Source: Norana najaformis
Taxonomy: Eukaryota > Annelida > Clitellata > Crassiclitellata > Hormogastridae
Assembly: GCA_964023275.1 (NCBI GenBank)
Contig: OZ029916.1
Coordinates: 13,322,607-13,386,606, forward strand
Direction: 5' to 3'
Length of the DNA stretch: 64,000 bases
Shown: piece after piece, positions 49,856 to 62,023 of the stretch
Layout of the letters: each line of letters starts with the position of its first letter
How positions within the stretch are numbered: position 1 is the stretch's first letter
The notes under the pieces: model-generated
Told to the model about the DNA's origin: nothing
Database searches by the model: none
What the model saw: the letters and a program-made list of their open reading frames with translations, nothing else
Program-made: the position numbers and the translations under genes

Positions 49856-50993
49856 TGATTTTCCGAAGTCCAACCATTACATCAATTATCCATTTCCAGT
49901 TGCATCAGGGATCCTTCCTATCTGCCTTTATTCAAGCCATAGTTCATCCTTTGTTAAAGAAAACCTCTCAACCCGGGTGACCTGTCTAATTACTTACCCA
50001 TTTCAACTTTGAATTTTGTATCTAAAATTCTTGAACGGGTAGTAAAGAATTGTATGCATAAATTACCTATCTTCCAATGCACTAATCTCCCCCCTTTCAG
50101 TCTGCATACTGGTTCATTCAACAGAATCTGCTCTTCTTGTTGTTCATAATGATATTATGTGTTCATTGGATGTACGGTGACAACACTTGTTATTCTTGAT
50201 TTATCAGCTGCTTTTACTGCCGTGGACCATTCCTCTTTCATTTGCATCATCTCCAGCACTGGTTTGGGATTTCTGGCCCCACCATCAATCGGCTTGCTAT
50301 TTATCTCAGTCCACACGCTCATTCAGCCCCATATTTAAATGGTAAGTATTAGTATAATACTTCTTTGACATGTGGTGTTCCACAGGGTTCTGTGCTTAGT
50401 CCTCTTTTATTTATATTATAAACCACACCACTACGTACACTGCTCAACAATCATTCACTAGGATATAATTTCTATGCTGATGATACTCATATCGAGATTT
50501 AATTTGAAAGCCTGTCTAGTCACTTGTCTGTGCAGTGGGTGGCCCAGTGCCTTTGAATGGAGCAATATTAGATGGTGGCTAATAAACTCCTCCTTAGCTC
50601 ATCGAAAACTGAATTTCTACTACTGGGCACTCCACAGCAACTCAAGAAGCTTGAAAGGCTTAAATCTTCATAGCTGGGCAACTCGCTTGTTGAGTTGGTT
50701 GATGCTGCTCATTACTTGAGCATTGCTTTAGAATCTACTATGTTCTTTCACTGACCGTGTAAATAGTATTTGTAAGTCGTCACACAGGGCTTATGTCTAT
50801 TTAGGCGACGTACGCAGATTTAGATGTCATGTCCCTCTGTCTTCAAGAATATCTCTGGCAAACGCCTTGATCTCCATTTGCCTTGATTACTGTAACTGAT
50901 ACTGGTAACACAAAGTCAAACATCCAGAAACTCCAGAGTTCAGAACTCCTTGGTTACCGCCATAATAAATACATCAAAATATGAGCATATAAC
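49856..50993 (+). mobile_element. LINE reverse transcriptase, sense, 5' part (split by a hAT element)
   Basis: Broken + frames read NYLPISTLNFVSKILERVV, VTTLVILDLSAAFTAVDHS, GVPQGSVLSPLLFIL (after a shift), NFYADDTHIEI (about 50470-50502) and SISLANALISICLDYCN. This is the standard RT block order of CR1/L2-like LINEs. It is cut at 50993 by the inserted element and resumes at 52475. Confidence 0.8.
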
Positions 50994-52466
50994 CAGAGGC
51001 GAAAATCTCCACATAATTTTGGGGGATAGCGCCGAAATTGTTTTTGCAATTTTTGTTTGTAATGGGGGGACAGAAGGGGACAGTAAACATAAATGGGGGA
51101 CAGAGTCTACAGAAATAGGTCTATTCATAATTCATCAACTGCATGCAGATTACAGAGTTCATATGATGATAAGGGGTAAATATCTAGGTTCTAAGTAAAG
51201 GTTAAATAAGCCAAAACTGCTAATGACTTTTTAGTGAGAGACAACAAAGAGATGGCTTACTTTATACAATTTTCTACACATACTGTTGCAACTTGATTAA
51301 AGTGTTTGAACACTTTTATTCACAGTTGGTGAATAGGCGTAGTGCCAGTGAACATAAATATCATACATGGGGAGGTATGCAAAGATATTAGATCTTACAG
51401 TGGAACAAGAAATAAATGTGCAAACAATTAATCAATTTTATAAATTATGGGAGATGGGACTCAGTAATGGTAGGCCTATATGGGAACTTATATGTTGTAA
51501 TACTTACCCGATTTTTTCTTTTTGCTGGAACTGAAACTTAACAATGACTGTTCGAGATGTTTGATTGAAGCATTCTTCGAAGATGCATCAGAAGTAGAAG
51601 ACGTGGCTTGGAGCCTAGATCACTTAAACTATCGTTAACAAATAAACACGCAACAAGGTGCTACTACACTATGTGCCGAACTCTGAGACAAATAATAATA
51701 ATAATTAGCAACTTCTAATGCGCCGGTGTCTAATGCACAAGGCATCAACCGATGGCACACCAAAATCAAGCCGCAATCAGGTCGATATCCAGAAGGTCAG
51801 ATAGCAAGGAGTAGTAGTGAATAAAGACTATCTCAATAAATTCCTCAATAGCGTCTTGCTGATAGTGAAACCCGACACCCTTCGTCTTTCTATATTTATC
51901 CTCCCCTCTAGTCCTGGCTATTTTCCTCATACGGTGGTTCTTCGCTGCCTTACCGCACATTTAGCATTCTATATCGCTCTCCCTGTAGGCCTTTTGCGAT
52001 ACACGGTCTTATTTGGTCATCCTGATGTCGTGGCAGACTTCAGTAGCATTCCACCTTCTCTCATACATTGCAGCAGCATCCTCCCCTCACATTCCTGAGC
52101 TCCGCCATCTGTTCTACAGATCGCACTCTTCCTTCCAGCTCCCATCCTCGGGTGATCGCGTTGCCTTTGGGGTCATACCTCGCCGTGTCTTCATATCTGT
52201 GTGCCTCTGTCTATCTCCTTTCCGCTGTCTGTCGTCTTTTTGTCTTTGCAAGTGTCATGCCTACTTGTCTAAAAGTTCCTGTCTTTTATCATATAACTAA
52301 TTTAACTCTACAATACTTTAGGATAAAAGTTTAATGAAGCAGAGGGGACATTACTAGGTTTAGCACTGTCCCTCTCATTAGAAGTTTTAACTTTGGGGGG
52401 ATAATCCCCAGTCAAAACTTTGGGGAGGACAGTTCCCCTCTGTCCCCCCCATGATTAACGCCACTG
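50994..52466. mobile_element. hAT-type element with perfect 8-bp target duplication
   Basis: The element starts CAGAGGCG and ends CGCCACTG, short terminal inverted repeats with one mismatch. CATATAAC lies immediately outside on both sides (50986-50993 and 52467-52474), a perfect 8-bp duplication as produced by hAT transposases. Poly-G/poly-C runs sit near the two ends (gggggatagc, gtcccccccatg). Removing it rejoins the LINE frame. Inside are an antisense LINE tail (about 51690-51800) and a copy of the 47.1-kb dispersed repeat (about 51820-52100). I found no transposase frame. Confidence 0.88.
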
Positions 52467-52474
52467 CATATAAC

Positions 52475-52980
52475 CCCTGTGCTTAAATCTTTGCATCGGC
52501 TTCCTGTTCAACAAAAGATTTATTTCAAACAGGGGCTTACAGTTTATAAAACATTGAACTCTGGCCAACCACAATACTTAATACATTCCCCAAACTTATC
52601 ATGTCTTTCTCTGGTCATACCTAAGACTAGAACTGTTCTTGGTGAACAAGCTTTTCAGCTGCTGGACCTAGATTTTGAAACTCCCTCATTGTTGTGACTG
52701 TTTGTTCAGTTGCTTGTGTCACTTCGTTCTTAACTTAAGACTCTCTCTTGTAATCGTAAATTTGTAAAGCGCCGCTTCAAGGTAGCCTCATCAGAGGCGC
52801 TCTCGTCCCGGAACTGGGGAATAATACGGTCTTCAAGCGCTTACACAGAGGGAGGGGAAAGGGACTGACCTTCTGGATATTAACCTGATTGCAGCTTGGC
52901 TTTGGTCTTTGGTGCACCATCAGTTGATGCCTTGTGCATCAGACACTAGCATGACAGAAGTTACTAATTAATAATAATAA
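52475..52980 (+). mobile_element. LINE polymerase C-terminus and tail, 3' part
   Basis: Continues the interrupted LINE: PVLKSLHRLPVQQKIYFKQ, LTVYKTLNSGQPQYL, TRTVLGEQAFQLLDLDF, then tail ggatattaacctgattgcagc ... gttgatgccttgtgcatc ... agaagttactaattaat. A foreign block with taaagcgccgcttcaaggt (about 52748-52855) is inserted between them. It is closely similar to 41270-41640. Confidence 0.8.
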
Positions 52981-53187
52981 TAATACAGTAGTAATCATTC
53001 ATAATGATTTTAAATTATGACATTTCGCACACCATAGTTTACTACTGTGTCAATACAATAATAATATAATAATAATAAAACTCTGCTACTGCTGTACTCG
53101 CGTAGTGCCAGTACCAAGCCTGGATAAAGGAGGGCAACATCAATGGTCTTTGATGCCATGGGATGTCGTTAAACTGTGGGATGTCAT

Positions 53188-53646
53188 CCACCACCACCAC
53201 CACCACCACCACCACCACCACCACCACCACCACCACCACCACCACCACCACCACCACCACCACCACCACCACCACCACCACCACCACCACCACCACCACC
53301 ACCACCACCACCACCACCACCACCACCACCACCACCACCACCACCACCACCACCACCACCACCACCACCACCACCACCACCACCACCACCACCACCACCA
53401 CCACCACCACCACCACCACCACCACCACCACCACCACCACCACCACCACCACCACCACCACCACCACCACCACCACCACCACCACCACCACCACCACCAC
53501 CACCACCACCACCACCACCACCACCACCACCACCACCACCACCACCACCACCACCACCACCACCACCACCACCACCACCACCACCACCACCACCACCACC
53601 ACCACCACCACCACCACCACCACCACCACCACCACCACCACCACCA
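53188..53646. repeat. (CCA)153 perfect trinucleotide array
   Basis: 459 bp of CCA with no visible interruption. It is followed by aaaacaccggcagtcttgttctcggtc, a phrase also present at 47384. The poly-His, poly-Pro, poly-Thr, poly-Val and poly-Trp ORFs on the two strands are translations of the array and not genes. Confidence 0.97.
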
Positions 53647-53699
53647 AAACACCGGCAGTCTTGTTCTCGGTCGTAATCACTTATAATTTGATCTGATTG

Positions 53700-54880
53700 C
53701 TGGATGACTGTATGTCATAGACCCATGATCGGCAAAATCCTACAGCTTTATCAAGTGTTTAGTAGTTTCTCTGTCTCTCTGCTTTTGGTTTGTCATTATG
53801 TATCATTATTATTAGTATAAACCAATTTACTAACTACTTTGCAAGGCTGAAAGTAACCAAAAAATGAACTAACATAATAATTATAACTGCACCTGATAGT
53901 ACAAGACCAGTAAATGCTTTGCATTTTCTCATTGTTCCATTTTACAAACAACAGCAGCAATAACTTTTTGGACTATAATATAAAAAAAGACTGAAATAAT
54001 GGGCTTGCAGTTCAATTACAAGCATACACATACAGACTACGGATAATGAAACAAGTATGACCTGCAAAAGCCTATTTATAACTGCCCAGACGTATCCAAG
54101 TGTGTAATGGCTGAAGTGCAAGACATAGTAATAACATCCCATTTGCAACAACCAGTATGTGAGTTATATGGAAGTAAACCACACAACTTCAATTCAGTAT
54201 ACTTGAAAATATATTTACTCATAATATAATAAGATCCCAACCAAAATGCTAAAAATTTAAGCAAAGATAACAACGTAAATATGATCTCTCCTAATAATAA
54301 AGCACACTTTGTCTTCAAAATAATTTGTTTTAAACAATTTGAACATTTTTCAGAACTGCAAAATAGGAAGCCAATGGCTCCAAATTATTGATGCACATCT
54401 TTAAACAACACTACAGCAAATACTCAGAGTAACTGGTTAAGTACATTAACCTTTTGTATTGTAAATCTATAAACAATGACTATAATGGAAAGTGTCTAAA
54501 ACAAGTCCATCCAGGTGTGGTTAGACTAAAACGTCCCAAGTAAACTGTAATAGCTGGAGCCTTGATGGGTCAAAGAAATTGCAAAATGGCCAAAAACAGA
54601 AAATATAACTCTGTTTCATGCAATTACCATCAGATCGAAAGAAATCATATCAACCACAAACCTGAATGAACAAACTGCCGTCATAAATATACAAATGTAT
54701 CATCTAAAAATACAATCAACAAATCGGAACATCCAATGGTCAATGCCTTGGCAGCAGGTCAAGAGACAAGATACATCCTGAACAGCTAATTGCTAACCGT
54801 GGTGACAAGACAAACCTATTCTATTTCCCTGATACAAAAACAAATATGAGACACTGCTTATTTTAACATGCAGTTAATTA
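53700..54880. other. non-coding stretch
   Basis: AT-rich and without a supported frame. If the Cys-rich minus-strand exon at 54884-55098 is real, this would be its 3' flank. I found no clear minus-strand AATAAA close to it. Confidence 0.4.
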
Positions 54881-54883
54881 TGT

Positions 54884-55098
54884 TTATGTGATCAACATTT
54901 TGCACTTGAAGCATTGCCCAGATTGCCTCAGTATGTTAAAATAGTTTGCTACTGTCTTGTTGGCTTTAACCTGAATAATGATGACCTGGACATTTACTAA
55001 CTCATCTGTTCTTCTGGTACTGAAGATAGGGCACATCGCAGTAGCAGGACAGGCCTTTCTCCATCCACCCTTCTTTAAACAGTTGCAGTCAGCAGATA
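54884..55098 (-). CDS. candidate terminal exon of a Cys-rich protein
   Basis: On the minus strand a good acceptor (gtatgggttgttttcag) opens a frame SADCNCLKKGGWRKACPATAM, then CPIFSTRRTDELVNV, VKANKTVANYFNILRQSG and QCFKCKMLIT before TAA. Six Cys in about 70 residues and an open protein-like frame suggest a small disulfide or metal-binding module. No family recognised. The upstream exon was not found in the LINE-filled sequence. It could also be a chance frame. Confidence 0.35.
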
Positions 55099-55299
55099 CT
55101 GAAAACAACCCATACACAAAGGATCTATGCAAGCATCAATGACAAGCAGAAACATTCAGACAGACAGACATATGACAGATACACAGCAAGTAATGTAATG
55201 TAATCTGTACACTTCTATAGGACTGTCAGTCAACAGATACAGGGTACATTAGATTATTTCACTCAACCCTGCAGACAGTTAAACCAGACATCCAATCTA

Positions 55300-57200
55300 T
55301 CTGATCTAATCTGAGAACTTCTATAGCACCACTGTATAAATGCTCAAGGCATCAGTCGATAGTCACTACTAAGCAAAATCATTGTGCAAGCCAAATTCCA
55401 GGGTTAGTCTGGTAAAAGCCAAGAAGGAAATCTGAAAAGGCATGGAAACAGCCTAATGGGGAAATGAGCCCTGGAAGAGACAAGTTTTTAGTTGAGATTT
55501 GAAGGCCAAAACAGACCTAGCAGAGGGTTTGCCAGAAGAGAGCTACAGAGTCTAGTGCCAGTGACAGAAAAGGCACGCCTGCCTGGAGCTGTCCTTGCCC
55601 ATGCAATAGTCAGCTTCAGACAGCCAGAAGAACTGGTTGAGTAGAGACAAGTCTTGACAGTCAGTACAGAATGAAGACAGTGATGTTGGCTGAAATGTTT
55701 TATATACAACTAGCCCAGACTTGAAAATTATATGCTTTTTTATAGGCAGCCAATGTGATGTTAGGACCGGTGATATATTTTCATATTTTGGAGTTTCAGT
55801 GATAGCTCTTGCCAAGGTATTTTGGACTCTTTAAAGCATCACCAAATTAGCCTTTGAAATGCCAGTAAGAAGCGAGTTGCAGTAGTCAAGATGGATGGCG
55901 ATCAAGGCATCAGTCAAGCAAAACCAGGGCAGAAGAGGGAACGTGGCACACAATCCTACAGATATCATGGAAGTGGTAGTGGGAAGACCTACATAGAGAA
56001 TTAAGGGTGTTTACTGAATGGCAGGTTGAAGTCGAACACAACACTCAACTTGCAGGCTGAAAAGCTGTGTTGAATGACAGAGATGTCTAGATAGGCAATT
56101 CAGAGAGTTAAATTTGTTCAATTGCTGTGGAGTTCCAAAATGGAGAAACTCAGGTTTGGACGGGTTTAAGAGCAATCAATTTTCTGCCATTCAAGACTGA
56201 ACTCAGTTAAGACATCAGATAACAGAGTGAGAGAAGAGCTGGAAGATGAAGAATTATCAAAGAAAACGTAGAGATGAGAATCATCAGAAAAAAGATGTGT
56301 TTCAGGCCACTTTGACTCAGTAAAACACTTGGCGGAATGGTGTACAAGAAAAAAGTAACGGCAAAGAATAGAGCCTGAGGGATGCCGCAAGTGAGTAGTG
56401 CTTGGTCTCACATTGCTTAACTGATGAAGACAGACTAAGTATGAGGAGTATGGTATGATTTGAACCAGTTTAGAGCTAGACCGGATACACCAAACCAGTG
56501 CTTAAGGCGATGGAGCAAAATAGCATGGCTGACAGTGTCAAAGGCAGTAGCCAGGTCAAAGAGATCAAGTGGTTACTTTAGCATTGTCCACAGAGTGGAT
56601 AATATCATTGCGGACAGACAAGAGCTGTCTCAGTGGAGTAGAAGTTGCGATATGCTGACTGGAAACAGAGGAAGGGGCCTGAAGATAGGTGGGATTAAGA
56701 GAGTCAAAAGTCAAAGAATTAAAAGTAGGTGGGAAAATCAGGAGATGAAAAGTCATTTGATATATGAATACCAAATAATTTCAGCCTGATGTTGGATATC
56801 TTGTCACTAAAGTATTTAATGAAAGCAACAGCCAGAGTGTATGGTGAGGATGTCTTGGGTTGCATGCATTGTTTTTCCCATGGAGTAACTTACTGAGGGC
56901 CATCCAAAGGGACACCATGCAAGATGAGTTTTTTAAATTAGGTTTGAAAGACAGGAGGATTTGGTCTTGGAAACTAGATTATGAACAATGCCAAAATTTA
57001 CTCGATTCTTTGAAACACACATGATAGAAGGTAAGTCGTGAGTTACACCAAGCAAGTTCACGTTGGCTACATCAACGCCAAGCTTCAGCAATTTCAGAAA
57101 TAAACCATAGCTTTGGGTCACAAACAACCTTTCTTGATTTAAGAGGAATATGCTCACCAAGCAATTCGGTTAGAATAGTTTGAAGTGGTTAAGAGAGCAT
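55300..57200 (-). mobile_element. LINE, antisense, RT through 3' tail
   Basis: In minus-strand order: a linker block with LLGEHIPLKSRKVVCDPKLWF and RELAWCNSRLTFYHVCFKESS (about 56960-57160); an RT block with [10 protein letters not shown] (about 56565); FSDDSHLYVFFDNSSSSSSSL and FSLEWQKI (about 56170-56320); MARAITETPKYENISPVL and WLPIKKHIIFKSGLVVYKTF (about 55690-55815). The tail reads catagcaccactgtataaatgc on the + strand near 55325. Frameshifts break it. Decayed upstream portions, possibly endonuclease, may extend to about 58480. Confidence 0.7.
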
Positions 57201-59028
57201 CTGCAGATAGGTTTGAGTCAGAAGAAGAGAGGAGCAGATGTCATTTCTGGAAAGTCTGGACATCCAGTTGATGATGTCAGATAAAAAAGATAACAGTGCA
57301 ATTTGGTGGTGGTATGGTAAGAAAACAAAGGGAAGCACCAATAGCCAGCTGATCAGAAAGATAAGTTTCTTTAATCAAGACATCTTGAATTATGAAAGGG
57401 GGTTTCATTGAATCCAATACTTTCCCGTTGCTGCACATAGGCCTGAAGGCCCAAATGCCCAGCTGGTAACCTGCTACCCTCCAAACAGCAGAAGTGCCAA
57501 ACAGAGATGAGGTGTCGATCACATGAAATTAAACACCATCCAAAAATCCACAAAAACCATGTCATAATTGATAAAAAATAGTGAAATGCAGACTTGGTCA
57601 CAGTAGATGTCCAAACAACTAAGAATTATTTAGAAAATTTTGGGTGCAAGACAAAGGAAATGCCAACTGAAATAAATTAGGATAAATACGACTAACCCCT
57701 TTTTGAACATTTCCAGATATGCCAGCACATGAAACTCCCAAGTTATATCTCTAAATATTGCCCAATCTGCACCAAATTTTGAATACAGACTTTTTACATT
57801 TTGATAAGAAAGAAGAGTAGCAACTCCTTTTATGGGCTACACTAGTAGTTCCAATTAATTCAAAAACCGACTTGCACCTACTCAGCATGGAGATGTGGTG
57901 AACAGTTGAGTATGAAGGGAATGGAATGTCTGCTGATGCTGTGTCACCAGTGGTGAAAGTATTTACTCAGGTGACACCTATAGTATTACAAAAAGTAGGA
58001 AGAAGTAGGCAGGCTCAAAAAACCCTGGAAATGGATAGCTAACAAAATCAGCAAGCTTGCTTTCAGGATATCCAAGCCAGGATACAGAGGAGGATCAGAT
58101 AAAAGGGTGTAGATATACTGCCCATAAAGAAGACAGAAATCCATGGCACATGATAATCATAAGACAAAACACAGGCTCAGGTGTCGCCAAGATCAACAAG
58201 CACCTTCTTAATCCATTAATACCTTAATAGATAACACGTTCTTAAACTGTTAATGCCTTGATCTCTTTCCTTCTCATCAGATGACTTCATTTCAACTCAT
58301 TTCTTGACTGCACTCTGGTGGTGTGCAACAGGGAGGTGGGTCATTCAAGCTCAATTTAACCAATTCTGAGCAACACTGTCACTTGACCAGCTCGGAATTA
58401 GCTGATATTTAAACACTTGATGCAACAGCGTCACCTTGTCACCTTGTGCTGTCAGCTCTTTGAGCTCTAGCGACCGTACTACAACAGCGTACTATAAGAA
58501 AAAGTCCAATACCTTTCTGAAATATTTAAAATACTGAGAATTTTTGGATTCCATGACCCCACCTTCAGAACACGTTTTGCAAACTTTGACACGCACAATT
58601 TTTTATAACTATCTTTAGAACTGGCAATCAGTAGTCAAATGTTTGACTTGATTCAGTGTTCATGTCTTCTGAATATAGGCTGCCAAATTTGACAAAGGCA
58701 ATTTTAAAGCCAATCAAGAATGACTCCTCGTGCAGTTGATCCCCATTCATTTGGGGTATCAACTGTTAAACGCAAGGAGTTAGCCCTTAATCTAAAGGCA
58801 ATATTTGGTTCTCCCATGCTATATGTAAATTAGCTCATTTTCACATATGGAATATGAGTAAATTCAGAATTAGAATAACGACACTGTAGAAGTCCTTAGT
58901 GTAGGCTAGATTACAAGTGATACTTGTGGTATTGTCAAACAACAGTATAAGACAGAAAGACAGAATTTCAAGAAACATACTGAAATGACAGAGACATAGA
59001 ATATTTTGTACCTCTGTCAAATTTGTCA
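57201..59028. other. degraded LINE flank and 3' region of the 414-aa exon
   Basis: No clear catalytic motifs. Parts of 57300-58480 may be the 5' half of the antisense LINE. The segment 58490-59028 should contain the 3'UTR of the minus-strand gene at 59029. Confidence 0.35.
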
Positions 59029-60275
59029 TCAGGTGAAGAAGTTGCTCTTCAGTTTGTCATAGCTCTCCTGCTTAAAATCATCACTGGTAAATTCCATTAA
59101 TTCACTATCAGGTGGAGATGGACCACTGATAGCAGGTTCTAAGACAGGGCTGCACACTGCAGCTGACCTGTAACCATCTGAATCCCTGTCAACAGTAACG
59201 TCTGCACTGCGCTGGTTGTTATTCCATTTCTCTGCATTACACTGGATGGTTGCAGTGACTGATTCTGATACAGAAGCATTCATCAAGCACCCAGCTGATT
59301 CACCTGAGGAACCTTCCTCAATTTCTGAAGAAATTGATTTGTAATGTGCTGACGTTTCCGCTTTGTATACTGATTCACTTGGGTCAAGTTTAGACACTCC
59401 ACATACAGCAATTTCTTCAACAGCTTTCCTTTCTGGTTCTGTTGGTTTTTGACATTCTAAAGGGTCTTTAACTGTTTCTCTGAGAGATGGTTTGTCTTCC
59501 AACTGTTTCCTTTGAACAGACTCCACAGATCGATACTGTTCACTGCATTGTTTAGGCACAGTTTCTTCTGAAAAATGCATCACATAACCTGGTTCAGATA
59601 CGATGACAGAGGTGGTCTGGACGTTTTGTGGCAGTTCCAAAAGACCTCCAGCTGCCCTTCTTCTCCTGTGGACACTTTGAGGTACACCAGTCTGTTCAAA
59701 CAATGTTGGATCAACAAATGATGATTCTGACTCAGTTAGTGTTGGCTCAACCAATGCAACAGGTAAAGATCCTGTCGGTAGTGGCTCAGCAAAGACTTGT
59801 TCTGTGGAACCTGGGTCAACCAATGCTGAATGTTCAGCCAGTGCTGATGTGGTCCATGGTTGAAGCAATGGCTGTTCAAACTGAGGTAAAGCAACTAGTG
59901 GAAACTGCTTCATTGGCAATATGGATTGCTGCACCACAGAAAATGACCGAGCATACTCTGGCTCCATGGAATTTAGTGATTCCCTTTCGGAGTATCTACT
60001 TATTATTTCTGATTCAAAGACTGAAGAACTTGAAGAACTGGGAAGCAGATTAACTGGACTGATCAGTTCATGTTCTGTGGTTTCATTCATTGCATTCACT
60101 TCTGCAATGAAACTATTTTTATATACATTACGAATTTCATTTCTTCCACATGTTGCTGCTGCACAAGTTACCTGAATACTGCCATGCACTGGATCGGTTT
60201 TCAAGTCAGTCTGACAGAGATCTTGTCTCTTTATTTTGCAACTGTCATCTGGCTTTTCAGTGGATTCTTTATTAC
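59029..60275 (-). CDS. uncharacterised Ser/Glu/Pro-rich protein, terminal exon (414 aa visible)
   Basis: A minus-strand frame opens right after a strong acceptor (tatttccttctgactttcaag) and runs 414 codons to TGA. The first two bases complete a codon begun in an unseen upstream exon. The sequence is low-complexity: an SSSSSS run, a Pro/Leu/Val/Glu-rich section (FAEPLPTGSLPVALVEP), one basic cluster VHRRRRAAGG that could be a nuclear localisation signal, and a final acidic/Ser section ending DKLKSNFFT. No domain, signal peptide or membrane segment is recognised. The general composition resembles the flanking parts of the TICAM-like protein, but I see no alignable homology. Upstream exons should lie beyond 60275 on the minus strand, possibly outside the window. 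Confidence 0.6.
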
Positions 60276-60531
60276 CTTGAAAGTCAGAAGGAAATAAAAA
60301 TTATGAAAACAACAATTGATTTCATTTTGAAATGACAAGACTAATATTTTACGGTATTTGATTTTTCAATTAAGAGGGGTTCTAGCAACATGTACCAGGA
60401 TGATCTTCACTAATCCTATCTACCAAAGTTCTATTCCCTGTGATTATGGCTCCTGTGATAACCTTTATATGAACAAAGATCTTTAAGTGTTTAATGTTTA
60501 ATGTTCTCGAAAACCCTAGTAATAACAGTTA

Positions 60532-62023
60532 CTGTATATACCCGACTATAAGTCGATTCAAATATAAGTCGAAGTGTACTTTTTTGAGAAAAAAAGCGTC
60601 CAAAATCGACGGCTCGAATATAAGTCGAACCCATATATACAGCCTTATGATATGGGCCCGTCCATATATTACGTATGCAAAGAAAATTATAGGGGGAGTT
60701 TTCTTCGGCTAGCATGCAGAGACTGTGTGGGGAATATAATTAAAAAGGGCAACTACACGAATATGGGTATATATGTATCCACTCCATATTTACAAAACCA
60801 TATGTACATAAGGTACATGTATATGGTTTTGTAACTGAAGGAACTAATTTAGCGGGTCGGCTTACACCCCTTAGTAGTGCCTGACTGGTCAAAGATGACA
60901 TCCAGATGGCGATGGCAGTGATGTGAGTTGTCTGATCTGCATTCCATTAATTTTTCAGGGTTCTGTCAAATCTTGCTATAGATCTGTGCCCTCTGGCGAC
61001 CTGTGTGGCTTCAGGTCTGTATGTCCGACTGCCTGTGACTCAGTTCCCTTGTTTGACCTGGTTCTCAGCACAGAATAACTGCACATCGCTTTTATATAAT
61101 GTAATAAATTCCATCGGACGACTATAGGATAATACAGTGTTATAAATAGGCTAATGTGGAAATTTATTTTGCGCACGTACACATTTTGTCGAGACCCACC
61201 CCCTCGCCATACGCACCCATACGCAAAATCGCCTAAATCCGATCACCCCTCCCCCTCATTGCGTATGTAATATATGGTTGGGCCCTATACAGAATTTCTG
61301 GAAAGAGTTGATAGGAAGTGAATTGAATCGCCGGGATCAATCAAGAGGACCAATCAGCATATTGCAAGCAAATTTCACTATAGGCCTTTAAATAAATATT
61401 ACCAAGTGCATTTACAATGGCTTATAATTTGCAATATTCAAATATCAGAATGGATTAAATTATTTCATTTCAGCCAGAATCAATTGTCTTTAATCTCTTA
61501 GAAATATGATCTCTGCAATCGCTTCTTATGAGACTCCCCATGCAGCGACTTTCCCCTTTCAAACGGTTCATCAGCTAGGCTCACAGCCCGACTCTCGTTT
61601 TGCACACATCTCTACACCTATGTTGGAGGTCTTTCTCTTGCTCAACATTACTGCGCGTATACGTGATATTTGATTTCTTTTGGCGGAGGTCTCAGCAAGC
61701 GATACTAAAGGACATCGTTTTCGATGCATGAAATATATCGTAGAAGTACCGGTATATAATAACATTGTTATAAGAGAAGAATATTTCGTTTTGATCTATA
61801 TGTAGTCAGTAATTTGTTGAAATGTGATTTTTCTTGAAAAACGATATAAAAACAAAGATAACTAAAATAAAATGAGCGTTTAATTTTTAAGGCCATTTTC
61901 GTAATGTTGAATATTCGGTCCAAAAATCTTCCATCTATTTTGTCCCTCGAGTATAAGTCGAAGGCCTTTTTCGTAGCCCCGAAATAGACATAAATTTCTC
62001 GACTTATAGTGGAGTATATACGG
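60532..62023. mobile_element. non-autonomous DNA transposon with TA duplication, about 1.5 kb
   Basis: The left end CTGTATATACCCGACTATAA and the reverse complement of the right end CCGTATATACTCCACTATAA are inverted repeats that continue with gtcga. TA flanks both ends (60530-60531 and 62024-62025). Repeated ataagtcgaa words occupy both subterminal regions. No transposase frame inside. Confidence 0.75.

Noticed and set aside
53042-53696. Poly-His, poly-Pro, poly-Thr, poly-Val and poly-Trp ORFs on both strands
   Set aside because: All are translations of the (CCA)153 array. There is no codon structure or flanking domain.
59628-60053. 141-aa plus-strand ORF
   Set aside because: Antisense of the 414-aa minus-strand exon; Gln/Met/Leu-rich composition follows from the Ser/Glu/Pro codons opposite.
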